Assembly: GCA_036556965.1 (NCBI GenBank)
Contig: DATBIO010000008.1
Coordinates: 1 to 17,777 of the forward strand
Length of the DNA stretch: 17,777 nucleotides
DNA from: DATBIO01 sp036556965
GTDB lineage: Bacteria > Acidobacteriota > Vicinamibacteria > Fen-336
Reading direction: 5' to 3'
A program made the position numbers and the translations under genes. Below the pieces are notes generated by a model. It saw nothing but the letters and a program-made list of their open reading frames with translations. It made no database searches and was not told where the DNA came from. Below, piece by piece: positions 1 through 6,699 of the stretch (position 1 is the first letter of the stretch; every line of letters begins with the position of its first letter).

Positions 1-183
1 CTCTACGCGCCCCGCGGGCGGTACGCGGGGTTCGACCGGGGCGCGCTCCTGGCCTGGCTGTCGGGGACCGTCGCCTACTTCGCCGCGGAGCCCATCGGGG
101 GCACGCTCCCCGCGCTGGCGGTGGGGGTGACGGTGGGCGCGCTCACCGCCCCGCGCGCAGCAGGCGCAGGCCGTTCCCGATGA
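1..183 (+). CDS. C-terminal fragment of a probable NCS1-family nucleobase permease
   Basis: The frame is open from the first base and ends at TGA 181-183, giving the last 60 residues of a protein that begins outside the window. The visible part has a basic loop (YAPRGRYAGFDRG), then a hydrophobic helix (ALLAWLSGTVAYFAAEPIGG), then a second hydrophobic stretch (TLPALAVGVTVGAL) and a short basic tail. A phenylalanine-rich loop after an Arg/Tyr segment, followed by a helix and a 'GxTLPAL' helix, is how NCS1 cytosine/purine/thiamine-precursor permeases usually end. NCS1 proteins import nucleobases or related compounds by cation symport through the inner membrane. The last 41 bases overlap head-on with the 3' end of the metal ATPase gene. 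Family assignment rests on a short tail only; another multi-pass transporter is possible. Confidence 0.5.
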   Translation, partial: LYAPRGRYAGFDRGALLAWLSGTVAYFAAEPIGGTLPALAVGVTVGALTAPRAAGAGRSR

Positions 184-2266
184 CCAGCAGCGAGGCGCCC
201 ATGTCCGCCGCCACCGCCGCCCACAGGCTGCCCATTCCCGCGAGGGCGAGGAGCAGCACCAGGCCCTTGATGGCCAGCGAGGCCGCGATGTTCTGACGGA
301 CCACCCGCCGCGTGGCGCGGCCCAGGCCCAGGGCCATGGGGATGCGGCGGAGGTCGCCGCCCAGCAGCGCCACGTCCGCCGTCTCCAGGGCCACGTCGGA
401 GGCGCGGCCGCCCATGGCGATGCCCACGTCGGCGGTGGCCAGCGCGGGCGCGTCGTTGACCCCGTCCCCCACCATCACCACCGGTCCCAGGCGCGCCCGC
501 AGCGCGCGCAGGCGGGCGACCTTGTCCTCGGGGAGCAGCTCCGCGGCCGGCTCCGCGATCCCCACGCGCGCGGCCACCGCCTGCGCGGTGCGCGCGTTGT
601 CGCCGGTGAAGAGCGCCACCTCGATCCCCGCCCGCCGCAGCGCTTCCACCGCCTCCGCGGCTTCCGGGCGCACGTCGTCGGCGAAGGCCAGGGCCCCCGA
701 GACGCCGACTCCGACCTCGCCCACCAGGACCACGGTCTTGCCCTCGCCCTCCAGCCGCTCCAGCTCGGGATCCAGGCGGTGGTCGCACAGGCCCAGGTCG
801 TCGAAGAGCCGGTGGCTGCCCAGGGCCACCGCCCTCCCCTCCACCACGCCGCGCAGGCCGCGTCCCGGCAGCTCGCTCACGTCACCCGCCTCCGGAACGG
901 CCACCCCGTCCTTCCGCGCGCGCTCGAGCACGGCCACGGCCAGGGGGTGGGTGCTGTGCTTCTCGAGGGCGGCCGCCCACGCCAGCGGGTGGCGGCCGGG
1001 GCCGGAGGCGGTGATCAGGTCCGTGACCACGGGCACGCCGCGGGTGAGGGTGCCCGTCTTGTCGAAGACCACCGCCCGCGTGCCGGCCAGGGCCTCGAGG
1101 TGGGCGCCGCCCTTGACCAGGACGCCCGCGCGCGAGGCCGCGGTGAGGCCGGAGACGATGGACACGGGCGTGGAGATCACGAGCGCGCACGGACAGGCGA
1201 TGACCAGCAGCACGAGCGCCCGGTAGGCCCACTCGGCGGGCGTTCCCCATCCCAGCAGGGGCGGGGCCACCGCGGCCAGGGCGCCGAGCGCGATCACGGC
1301 GGGCGTGTATACGCGGGCGAAGGCGTCCACGAACCCCTGGCTCCGCGCGCGCGAAGCCTGCGCCTCCTCCACCCGGCGCAGGATGCGGGCCAGGGTGGTG
1401 TCCGCCACCACCCGCGTCACGCGCAGGGTCAGGGCGCCCTCGCCGTTCAGGCAGCCCGCGAAGACCTCGTCGCCCGGGCCCTTGGCCACCGGCCGCGATT
1501 CGCCGGTCAGCGGCGAGAGGTCCACCGAGCTGCGGCCGCTCAGCACCACGCCGTCCAGGGGGAAGCGCTCCCCGGGCCGCACCGCGATGACCTGGCCGCG
1601 CGCCACCGTGGCCACGGGCACCGCGGCGGCCTCGTCCCCGGCCAGGCGCGCGGTCTCCGGGGCCAGGTCCACCAGCGACCCGATGGCGCGCCGCGCCCGC
1701 TCCAGGCTGCGCGCTTCGAGGAGCTGGGCCAGCGAGAACAGCACCACCGTGGTGGCGCCCTCGCCCCACTCCCCGATGGCCATGGCGCCCAGCACGGCCA
1801 GGGTCATGAGGCCGTTCATGTCCAGGACGCGGTGGCGCGCGCGCTGCCACCCGCGCCGCGCGATGGGCAGGCCGCCCGCCACGATGGCGGGCAGGTAGAA
1901 GGCGATGGAGAGGGGACGCGACAGGAAGCCCGCCGCGAAGCCGGCGGCGGTGAGCAGGGCCGCGGCCATGGTGGCCCCGGCCGGCGTGCGCGCGCCCGCC
2001 GCCTGGCGCGACTCCCGCACCCGGAACCCCGCCTCCAGGAAGGCGCGCTCCAGCCGGCCCGGCTCCAGCGTGTGCACGACGGTGGCGCTGCCGCTCACGG
2101 GGGAGGCGCGCAGCGCGCAGACGCCGGGCAGCCGCCCCACGCTCTGCTCGAGGAGGGCCACCTCCGCCGCGCAGTCCAGCCCGTCCACCAGGAAGGTCTG
2201 CGCCCGCTCGCCCTCGCAGCCCGGGCACGCCCCTTCCGTGCGCTCCTCCGCGAGGAAACGGCTCAT
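143..2266 (-). CDS. zntA: Heavy-metal P1B-type ATPase, Zn2+/Cd2+/Pb2+ exporter class (ZntA/CadA-like)
   Basis: 707-residue inner-membrane pump expected to export Zn2+, Cd2+ or Pb2+ using ATP. Visible motifs: N-terminal CPGC (residues 14-17) and a degenerate metal-binding-domain site GLDCAAE (29-35) with one Cys instead of CxxC; actuator loop TGES (254-257); membrane CPC (358-360); phosphorylation site DKTGT (402-406); the HP dipeptide (440-441); hinge GDGVNDAP (600-607). Lys667 and Asp688 in the last two helices are the residues typical of the Zn/Cd/Pb subgroup rather than of copper pumps. The start ATG at 2266 overlaps the repressor stop as ATGA, so the two genes are translationally coupled and the pump is probably induced by its own metal through that repressor. 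Longer in-frame extensions upstream lie inside the repressor gene and were not used. The 3' end overlaps the convergent permease gene. Confidence 0.93.
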   Translation of the reverse strand: MSRFLAEERTEGACPGCEGERAQTFLVDGLDCAAEVALLEQSVGRLPGVCALRASPVSGSATVVHTLEPGRLERAFLEAGFRVRESRQAAGARTPAGATMAAALLTAAGFAAGFLSRPLSIAFYLPAIVAGGLPIARRGWQRARHRVLDMNGLMTLAVLGAMAIGEWGEGATTVVLFSLAQLLEARSLERARRAIGSLVDLAPETARLAGDEAAAVPVATVARGQVIAVRPGERFPLDGVVLSGRSSVDLSPLTGESRPVAKGPGDEVFAGCLNGEGALTLRVTRVVADTTLARILRRVEEAQASRARSQGFVDAFARVYTPAVIALGALAAVAPPLLGWGTPAEWAYRALVLLVIACPCALVISTPVSIVSGLTAASRAGVLVKGGAHLEALAGTRAVVFDKTGTLTRGVPVVTDLITASGPGRHPLAWAAALEKHSTHPLAVAVLERARKDGVAVPEAGDVSELPGRGLRGVVEGRAVALGSHRLFDDLGLCDHRLDPELERLEGEGKTVVLVGEVGVGVSGALAFADDVRPEAAEAVEALRRAGIEVALFTGDNARTAQAVAARVGIAEPAAELLPEDKVARLRALRARLGPVVMVGDGVNDAPALATADVGIAMGGRASDVALETADVALLGGDLRRIPMALGLGRATRRVVRQNIAASLAIKGLVLLLALAGMGSLWAAVAADMGASLLVIGNGLRLLRAGR

Positions 2267-2661
2267 CCGCGACGCTCCTCCTCGGCGGCGTGGCTCAGGC
2301 CCATGTCCACCAGGGTGCGGATGTGCTCGTCCTGCAGGCGGTAGTAGGTCCGCTTGCCCTCGCGGCGCACCGCCACCAGCCGCCGGTCGCGGAGCAGGCG
2401 GAGCTGGTGGCTGGCCGCGGACGGGCTGATGCCCAGGAGCAGGGCCAGGTCCCCCACGCACAGCTCGTCCACGGAGAGGGCGTGGAGGATGCGCGTGCGG
2501 GTGGGGTCGCCGAGGAGGGAGAAGGTCTCCGCGAGGTGGGCGGCCGCCGCCTGGGAGACCAGGGCGCGCGCCACGCGACGGACCCGCCCGGCGTCCACGA
2601 AGGACGAGGCGCGGTCCACGGGGGGCGCCGGCGGCCGCCTGACGTATGCACGCTTGTTCAT
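2263..2661 (-). CDS. ArsR/SmtB-family metal-sensing repressor (CadC/SmtB/ZntR-like)
   Basis: 132-residue winged-helix repressor. The HTH core runs from about residue 45 to 105 (TFSLLGDPTRTRILHAL, then recognition helix SPSAASHQLRLLRD, then wing LVAVRREGKRTYYRL). The C-terminal helix carries D111-x-H113 ... H124-x-x-E127, the alpha-5 zinc site of SmtB/CzrA. The alpha-3 motif is ELCVGDL: it keeps the first Cys (C68) of the ELCVCDL motif but has Gly in place of the second, so alpha-5 is the likelier regulatory site. Known family behaviour: apo-dimer represses, metal releases it. It is first in the operon with the ATPase (ATGA overlap). The N-terminal 40 residues are basic and Pro-rich. The ATG at 2661 lies inside a palindrome and has no Shine-Dalgarno sequence; see the promoter entry. 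A later start is possible. Confidence 0.88.
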   Translation of the reverse strand: MNKRAYVRRPPAPPVDRASSFVDAGRVRRVARALVSQAAAAHLAETFSLLGDPTRTRILHALSVDELCVGDLALLLGISPSAASHQLRLLRDRRLVAVRREGKRTYYRLQDEHIRTLVDMGLSHAAEEERRG

Positions 2662-2699
2662 ATGAAGAGACGATACACTCCCCCGGCGCCTCCCGTCAA
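2655..2699 (-). promoter_or_regulatory. Candidate promoter and operator of the arsR-zntA operon
   Basis: Read on the minus strand, TTGACG (2699-2694) is followed after 18 bases by TATCGT (2675-2670), a reasonable -35/-10 pair. Transcription would then begin about 7 bases downstream, at or next to the repressor ATG (2661-2659). A perfect 10-bp palindrome TTCATATGAA (2657-2666) covers the start codon, and TGAACA beside it resembles half-sites of SmtB/ArsR operators. The repressor would therefore sit on the transcription start, and the mRNA would be leaderless. This is motif reading only. Confidence 0.45.
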
Positions 2700-2747
2700 G
2701 CGGCCGCGGCCGTCGGGAACGGAAGGGCCGTGATACCTTCTGCCGCG

Positions 2748-3668
2748 ATGGTCATGGGCAGGCCAGCCGGCGCGCGCCTCGCCGCGTGGTCCCGCGCGCG
2801 GGCGGGCGCGGCCACCCGCCTGGCCGTCGCCGCCGTGGCGGGGGCGGTCGCCGGCTGCGACGTGAACACCGCGCTCGAGCAGATTGCCCAGGCCCGCCAC
2901 CTGGCATCGGACCTCCTCGTCCACTTCACGAGGGCCGCCGACTCCGCGAACCGCGCGGTGATGGCGTCCACCGACGAGGCCTCGGTGGCCCTGGCCCGTG
3001 AGGCCGAGGAGTCGAAGCGGGCGGCCCAGGCGGACGTCGAGGCGCTGGGGCCGATGCTCCAGGCCCTGGGCTTCGAGGACGAGACGCGCCTCCTCAAGGA
3101 GTTCGTCGCCCGCTTCGCGGAGTACCGCGAGCTCGACCGCCAGGTCCTGGAGCTGACCGTCGAGAACACCAACCTCAAGGCGCAGCGGCTCTCCTTCGGC
3201 CCGGCCCTGGAGTCGGCGGACGCCTTCGTGGCCGCCCTGGGCCGCGTCGCCCCCGCGAACCCGGCCCGGGACGCCTGGCGGGTGAAGGCCCTCGTGGCCA
3301 GCGCCGCCGTCAACGTGCGCGAGATCCAGGTGCTCCAGGCGCCCCACATCGCCGACGCCGACGACGCGGTGATGACGCGCATGGAGAAGCGCATGGATGG
3401 CTCCGCCGCCGTGGCGCGCCGGGAGCTGTCCGCCCTCGCTCCGCTCCTCTCGCCCGCCTCCCGGGCCCACCTCGACGCCGCCAACGCCGCCCTCGACCGC
3501 TTCATGAAGGTCAACGCCGAGCTGCTGCACTTGTCCCGTCGGAACACCAACGTGCGCGCCCTCGCCCTGTCCCTGAACCAGAAGGCGAAGGTGGCCGCGG
3601 GGTGCACGGACAGCCTGCGCGCGCTCCGGGACGCGCTGGCCAAGCGCGGGTTCTCGGGAACCCGCTGA
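2748..3668 (+). CDS. Lipoprotein with a stand-alone four-helix-bundle (4HB_MCP-like) domain
   Basis: 306 residues from ATG 2748. The N-terminus is Arg-rich, then has a hydrophobic run ending in the lipobox VAGC, with Cys37 as the predicted lipidated residue, so the protein should be anchored to a membrane outside the cytoplasm. The rest is almost entirely alpha-helical with long amphipathic stretches (for example SKRAAQADVEALGPMLQALG and EYRELDRQVLELTVENTNLK) and resembles the ligand-binding four-helix bundle of methyl-accepting chemotaxis proteins, but there is no HAMP or signalling domain. The motif E-N-T-N-L-K / R-R-N-T-N-V occurs twice, suggesting two related halves. It is divergent from the metal repressor, with an 86-bp shared region. 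An in-frame GTG at 2730 with GGAAGG upstream is an alternative start. The function is unknown; periplasmic sensing or scaffolding is a guess. Confidence 0.72.
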   Translation: MVMGRPAGARLAAWSRARAGAATRLAVAAVAGAVAGCDVNTALEQIAQARHLASDLLVHFTRAADSANRAVMASTDEASVALAREAEESKRAAQADVEALGPMLQALGFEDETRLLKEFVARFAEYRELDRQVLELTVENTNLKAQRLSFGPALESADAFVAALGRVAPANPARDAWRVKALVASAAVNVREIQVLQAPHIADADDAVMTRMEKRMDGSAAVARRELSALAPLLSPASRAHLDAANAALDRFMKVNAELLHLSRRNTNVRALALSLNQKAKVAAGCTDSLRALRDALAKRGFSGTR

Positions 3669-3671
3669 CGG

Positions 3672-3689
3672 CCCTCCCGCCTAGGAGGG
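3672..3689. terminator. Candidate bidirectional hairpin between convergent genes
   Basis: CCCTCC (3672-3677) and GGAGGG (3684-3689) form a perfect 6-bp GC stem around a 6-base loop, between the lipoprotein stop (3668) and overlapping the TAG stop of the minus-strand HTH gene (3683-3681). There is no T-tract on either side, so it may only block read-through weakly. Confidence 0.3.
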
Positions 3690-4205
3690 GAGGCGCGCCA
3701 GGTAGGCTTCCGCGGTGGCGCGGGGATCCAGCCCGACCATGCGCGCGTACTGCTGCAGGAAGCCGCGCAGGTACACCTGGGCGGGGAGCATCTGGTGGCG
3801 GTCCGCCTCGATGTACTCCAGGAAGCGCATGCCGATCTTGGTCTCGTTGGCGATGTCGCGCAGGGCGATGCCCCGCTCCTCGCGGAACCGGCGCAGGGCG
3901 GGCCCCGTCACCGGGGAGGGCAGGATGCGCGGCGCGTCCGACACCGGCTCCGGGCGCGGCGCCGTCACGGCCGCCGCGGCGGGCGGCATGCGCACCGGCT
4001 CGGGCTCCTCCACCTGCGTCAGCTTCTCGTAGGCCTCCTGCACGCGGCGGCGGGCGGCGATCACCTCGTCGGCATCGAGCAGCGAGTAGGTGGCGAGGGC
4101 GGTGTCGGCGTAGAGGTCCAGGCAGAAGCGGTAGGCGCGCTCCACCTGCTCGGGCGACGCCCCCGGCTCCAGGCCGAGGATCTCGTGCGGGTTGGTGACG
4201 CTCAT
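3681..4205 (-). CDS. J-domain-like / RodZ-type helix-turn-helix fusion protein
   Basis: 174 residues in three parts. Residues 3-64 look like a J-domain (NPHEILGLEPGASPEQVERAY ... RRRVQEAYEKL) but have no HPD motif, which true DnaJ partners need to stimulate DnaK. Residues 65-101 form a Pro/Ala-rich linker. Residues 102-160 match the HTH_25 domain at the N-terminus of RodZ (LRRFREERGIALRDIANETK, then LPAQVYLRGFLQQYARMVGLD). The protein ends there, without the transmembrane helix and periplasmic domain of RodZ, so it should be cytosolic. It is last in a three-gene unit, 7 bases after the MinD-like ATPase stop, which suggests it works with that ATPase. It could bind DNA or, as in RodZ, use the HTH for protein contacts. 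Domain reading is good; role is inferred. Confidence 0.8.
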   Translation of the reverse strand: MSVTNPHEILGLEPGASPEQVERAYRFCLDLYADTALATYSLLDADEVIAARRRVQEAYEKLTQVEEPEPVRMPPAAAAVTAPRPEPVSDAPRILPSPVTGPALRRFREERGIALRDIANETKIGMRFLEYIEADRHQMLPAQVYLRGFLQQYARMVGLDPRATAEAYLARLPS

Positions 4206-4212
4206 GGCCCGG

Positions 4213-5223
4213 TCACCAGGGAAGGGGCAGGCTCTCGCCGTCCAGCAGGCTGGCCGCCAGGTGGCGCATCTGGAGGGCGGCCCGGCACTCGGGCGCCTCC
4301 ACGGTGAAGAGGCGGCGCCGCCGCACCGATTGCCAGACCGCGTCGTCGTAGTCCACCCAGCCCGCGTAGGCCGCGTGCAGCCCGAGGTGGCGCGCGCAGG
4401 CGGTGACGAGCTGGTGGCCGACGGCGGCGTCCTGCTCGGAGCGGACCTGGTTGACCAGGAAGCGGGGCCGGAAGCCGGCCATCTCGTGCTTGAGGATCTC
4501 CGCCTGCGCCTCGTCCTCGCGCGCCACCGCGCCCAGGAGGTCGAGGGGCGTCTTGATCCCGTGCGCGTTCTTGTGGTCGAGCGCGCTCTCCACCAGCAGG
4601 CGCACCGCCTCCGTGCGCGCCGCGCCGCGCAGGCGCCGGTAGAGCGCGCTCTTGATGAACCGGTAGCCGTTCTCGATGGAGGTGGGCTCCGGGACCACGG
4701 CCAGCATCCCGACCTCGGAGACGATGAAGAAGTCGAGGATGTTGTAGGACGTGCCCGCCCCGAGGTCCATGAGCACGATGTCCACGTCCAGGCCGCGGAT
4801 GCGGTTCAGCACGCGGACCTTCTGCTGGTACTTGATGTTGGCCGCGCCCAGGAAGTCGGAGGCGCCGCTGATGATGCCCAGGTTGGGGACGCCGGTGTCC
4901 ATCACCACGTCCTCGATGCGCTCGGTCCGGCGGCAGATGAAGTCCCCGAGGGTGCGGGGCGGCGTGGCCAGCCCGAAGCAGGTGTGCAGGTTGGCGCCCC
5001 CCAGGTCGGCGTCCACGAGCACCACCCGCTTCCCCAGGCGCGACAGCTCGGCGCCCAGGGCCGCGGTGAGGAGGGACTTGCCGATGCCGCCCTTGCCCCC
5101 GCCCATCGACCAGATCTGCCGCCGGGCGCGGCCGGCCGCCTCGCGCGCCGGCGGCGGCACGGGGGCGGGGTCGGGGAGGGAAGCCCCGGGGTCCGGCTCG
5201 ATGGCCGCCGTCGAGGCGCCCAT
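4213..5223 (-). CDS. MinD/ParA-family ATPase
   Basis: 336-residue SIMIBI P-loop ATPase. Residues 1-35 are a Pro/Ala-rich tail. The deviant Walker A motif GGGKGGIGKS spans 41-50, with the signature lysine (K44) of the MinD/ParA class. DADLGGANLH (71-80) is the switch I/Walker A' region, and the hydrophobic strand VDIVLMDLGAG is Walker B. No amphipathic membrane-targeting helix like that of MinD is evident at the C-terminus (LASLLDGESLPLPW). Known relatives place cell machinery (MinD, FlhG, ParA, chemoreceptor or polysaccharide-associated ParA-like proteins) by ATP-dependent dimerisation. No flagellar or minCE gene is near. The start at 5223 was chosen because its ATG shares one base with the stop of the preceding gene (TGATG), indicating coupling, and longer starts lie inside that gene. 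Confidence 0.87.
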   Translation of the reverse strand: MGASTAAIEPDPGASLPDPAPVPPPAREAAGRARRQIWSMGGGKGGIGKSLLTAALGAELSRLGKRVVLVDADLGGANLHTCFGLATPPRTLGDFICRRTERIEDVVMDTGVPNLGIISGASDFLGAANIKYQQKVRVLNRIRGLDVDIVLMDLGAGTSYNILDFFIVSEVGMLAVVPEPTSIENGYRFIKSALYRRLRGAARTEAVRLLVESALDHKNAHGIKTPLDLLGAVAREDEAQAEILKHEMAGFRPRFLVNQVRSEQDAAVGHQLVTACARHLGLHAAYAGWVDYDDAVWQSVRRRRLFTVEAPECRAALQMRHLAASLLDGESLPLPW

Positions 5224-5777
5224 CACCGGAGGACCACGCTGCCCAGGATCGCGTCGAGGGTGGCCCTGGCCTGGCCGGACTTCTTCCACGCCGCGGAGGG
5301 GGCGTAGGTGATGACGCAGAGCGAGTGACCGCCGCCCACGATGGTGACGGTGCGCTGCCTCCAGTCGCGGTGCCCCTCGATCTTGGCGTCGTAGCGGACG
5401 GTGAACGCCGAGTCCAGGGCGCGGTGGTTCAGCACGACGCCCCCCACGTGGTCGTACTCGTAGCGGAGGCGGGGATCCATGTCGATGGGCGCGGCCAGCC
5501 GCTCGTCGCGGCAGGCGGCGTGCAGCGCGTCGAGGCCGCTCTCACCCGGCTGGTAGACGAAGCGCACGCCGAGGGCGGGATCGCCCCAGGCCTCGACCAC
5601 GCCGGGCCGGGCGTCCGCGCGGAGCTGCCAGGCTTCCGGGAGCCGATAAGTGAACGCGCCCGAGGAATGGACGCGCTCGGGGCCCAGCGCAGGCGGCGCG
5701 GCGGACGTGCCTCCCGCCCACACACGGACAGGCATCGTGGACGCGGCGGCGAGAACGAGCCAGCGCTGCGCCATCAC
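5223..5777 (-). CDS. Secreted protein of unknown function (possible PsbP-like fold)
   Basis: 184 residues. The N-terminus (MAQRWLVLAAASTMPVRVWAGG) is a likely Sec signal peptide with a cleavage site after the AWA. The mature part starts with a pattern seen in PsbP/DUF1795-like proteins (GAFTYRLPEAWQLRAD, and near the end a tyrosine/alanine stretch followed by LDAILGSVVLR), but the match is loose and I do not assign the family firmly. A single Cys pair (residues near HAACRDERL and HSLCVITYA) could form a disulfide. It is first in the operon with the MinD-like ATPase and the HTH protein. The GTG at 5777 lies 8 bases after GGAAGG (5791-5786), a good spacing; the ATG at 5774 is the alternative. 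Its position suggests an exported partner of the cytosolic pair, but that is inference. Confidence 0.7.
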   Translation of the reverse strand: MMAQRWLVLAAASTMPVRVWAGGTSAAPPALGPERVHSSGAFTYRLPEAWQLRADARPGVVEAWGDPALGVRFVYQPGESGLDALHAACRDERLAAPIDMDPRLRYEYDHVGGVVLNHRALDSAFTVRYDAKIEGHRDWRQRTVTIVGGGHSLCVITYAPSAAWKKSGQARATLDAILGSVVLR

Positions 5778-5819
5778 CTCGCGAGCCTTCCGAGAGGCGT
5801 CACCCTTCTCCGAAAACTA

Positions 5820-5838
5820 CCGGCACGGCCTGAGCCGG
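5820..5838 (-). terminator. Weak candidate terminator after yqeB
   Basis: On the minus strand, CCGGC (5838-5834) and GCCGG (5824-5820) form a 5-bp stem with a 9-base loop, followed by TAGTTTTC. It lies about 65 bases past the yqeB stop, in the 127-base gap before the secreted-protein gene. That gap is the most AT-rich stretch nearby and should also hold that operon's promoter, although I see no convincing -35/-10 pair. The stem is short. Confidence 0.3.
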
Positions 5839-5904
5839 CATTTCGGACGTCAAGCGTATCCGATCAGCACCCCTGAGTTCAAGTGTTTCTTGAGGATCAT
5901 GGGG

Positions 5905-6699
5905 CTACTGATCCCGTTTCATGAGATCCGTGACGATCGCCTCCAGGACACCTGCCGCGACCGTGCGCGCCTTGTCGGATACGGCGGACGGATCGATGAT
6001 CGCGCCGCGCGGATCGACGTCGCCCACCTTCATCCCCGCGTCGGCGGGAACGCCGTCCGCGAGGAGGCCGCGCAGCCGGCCGGCGATGGCGGCGATCACG
6101 GGCGCCTCCCCGACGGCGCCCACCACGGCGCCCTTCTCCACCAGGTCCCCGAGGCACGCCCTGGAGCGGAAGACGCCGGCCTGGGGCGCCCGCAGCACGC
6201 GGCCGTCGTCGTGGCCGAGCACGGGCTCTGGCCGGCCCGTGTCCGGCTGGGCGGCGCCTTCCCAGACCACGCGGCCCAGGCCGGGCCCGCGCTGCGTCTC
6301 CACCACCGCGTGCACGTCGCGCCCGGCCACGAACCCGGGGCCCAGGCCGACGACGAACGTCGCCTGCTCCCTGCGCGTGCCCAGGTTGCGCTTCGCCATC
6401 CGCCCGTCCACCAGGACGCCGGGGGCGAGGCCGGCCAGGCACTCCCCCTCGGGATCCACCAGCACGGCCACGGCGTCGGCCACGGGGCGCGGCTCCTCCA
6501 CGCGGCGCCCGGGCACCCCCTCGACGGAGCAGGCGCCCGACCGCACGGCCTCCGCGAAGCAGACGCGGCGGCGTACGGCCAGGGGGAGCGCGCGCTCGAG
6601 CACGAGCACCGGCATCCGGCACAGGAAGAGCAGGCGGGCCGCCGCGGAGGCCATCTCTCCCCCGCCGCGGACGACGACGACGGGGCCGCCCGCCCTCAG
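5905..6699 (-). CDS. yqeB: YqeB/EF2563-type selenium-dependent molybdenum hydroxylase maturation protein
   Basis: 264 residues when read from CTG 6699. This family is found with selenium-dependent molybdenum hydroxylases and is thought to take part in maturing the labile selenium/molybdenum centre. The N-terminal Rossmann-like motif VVVVRGGGEMAS (7-18) corresponds to the usual VVRGGGDIATG. It is followed by VLVLERALPLAVRRRVCFAEAV and the family core VVGLGPGFVAGRDVHAVVETQR and LRAPQAGVF. The only in-frame ATG (6654) would start after the glycine motif and destroy it, and no ATG, GTG or TTG exists between it and the xdhC stop. The CTG at 6699 forms a CTGA overlap with the xdhC stop (TGA 6698-6696), like the ATGA/GTGA overlaps elsewhere here. 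Function class is well supported; the start codon is inferred. Confidence 0.82.
   Translation of the reverse strand: MRAGGPVVVVRGGGEMASAAARLLFLCRMPVLVLERALPLAVRRRVCFAEAVRSGACSVEGVPGRRVEEPRPVADAVAVLVDPEGECLAGLAPGVLVDGRMAKRNLGTRREQATFVVGLGPGFVAGRDVHAVVETQRGPGLGRVVWEGAAQPDTGRPEPVLGHDDGRVLRAPQAGVFRSRACLGDLVEKGAVVGAVGEAPVIAAIAGRLRGLLADGVPADAGMKVGDVDPRGAIIDPSAVSDKARTVAAGVLEAIVTDLMKRDQ

Noticed and set aside
779..2344. A 521-codon plus-strand frame opposite the metal ATPase.
   Set aside because: Low-complexity Arg/Gly/His/Gln composition and exact antisense position to a gene with all catalytic motifs mark it as a shadow.
5894..5914. A 6-bp inverted repeat GGATCA/TGATCC at the yqeB stop as a terminator.
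   Set aside because: It overlaps the end of the coding sequence, has a mixed stem and lacks a following T-tract; the hairpin at 5820-5838 is a better candidate.
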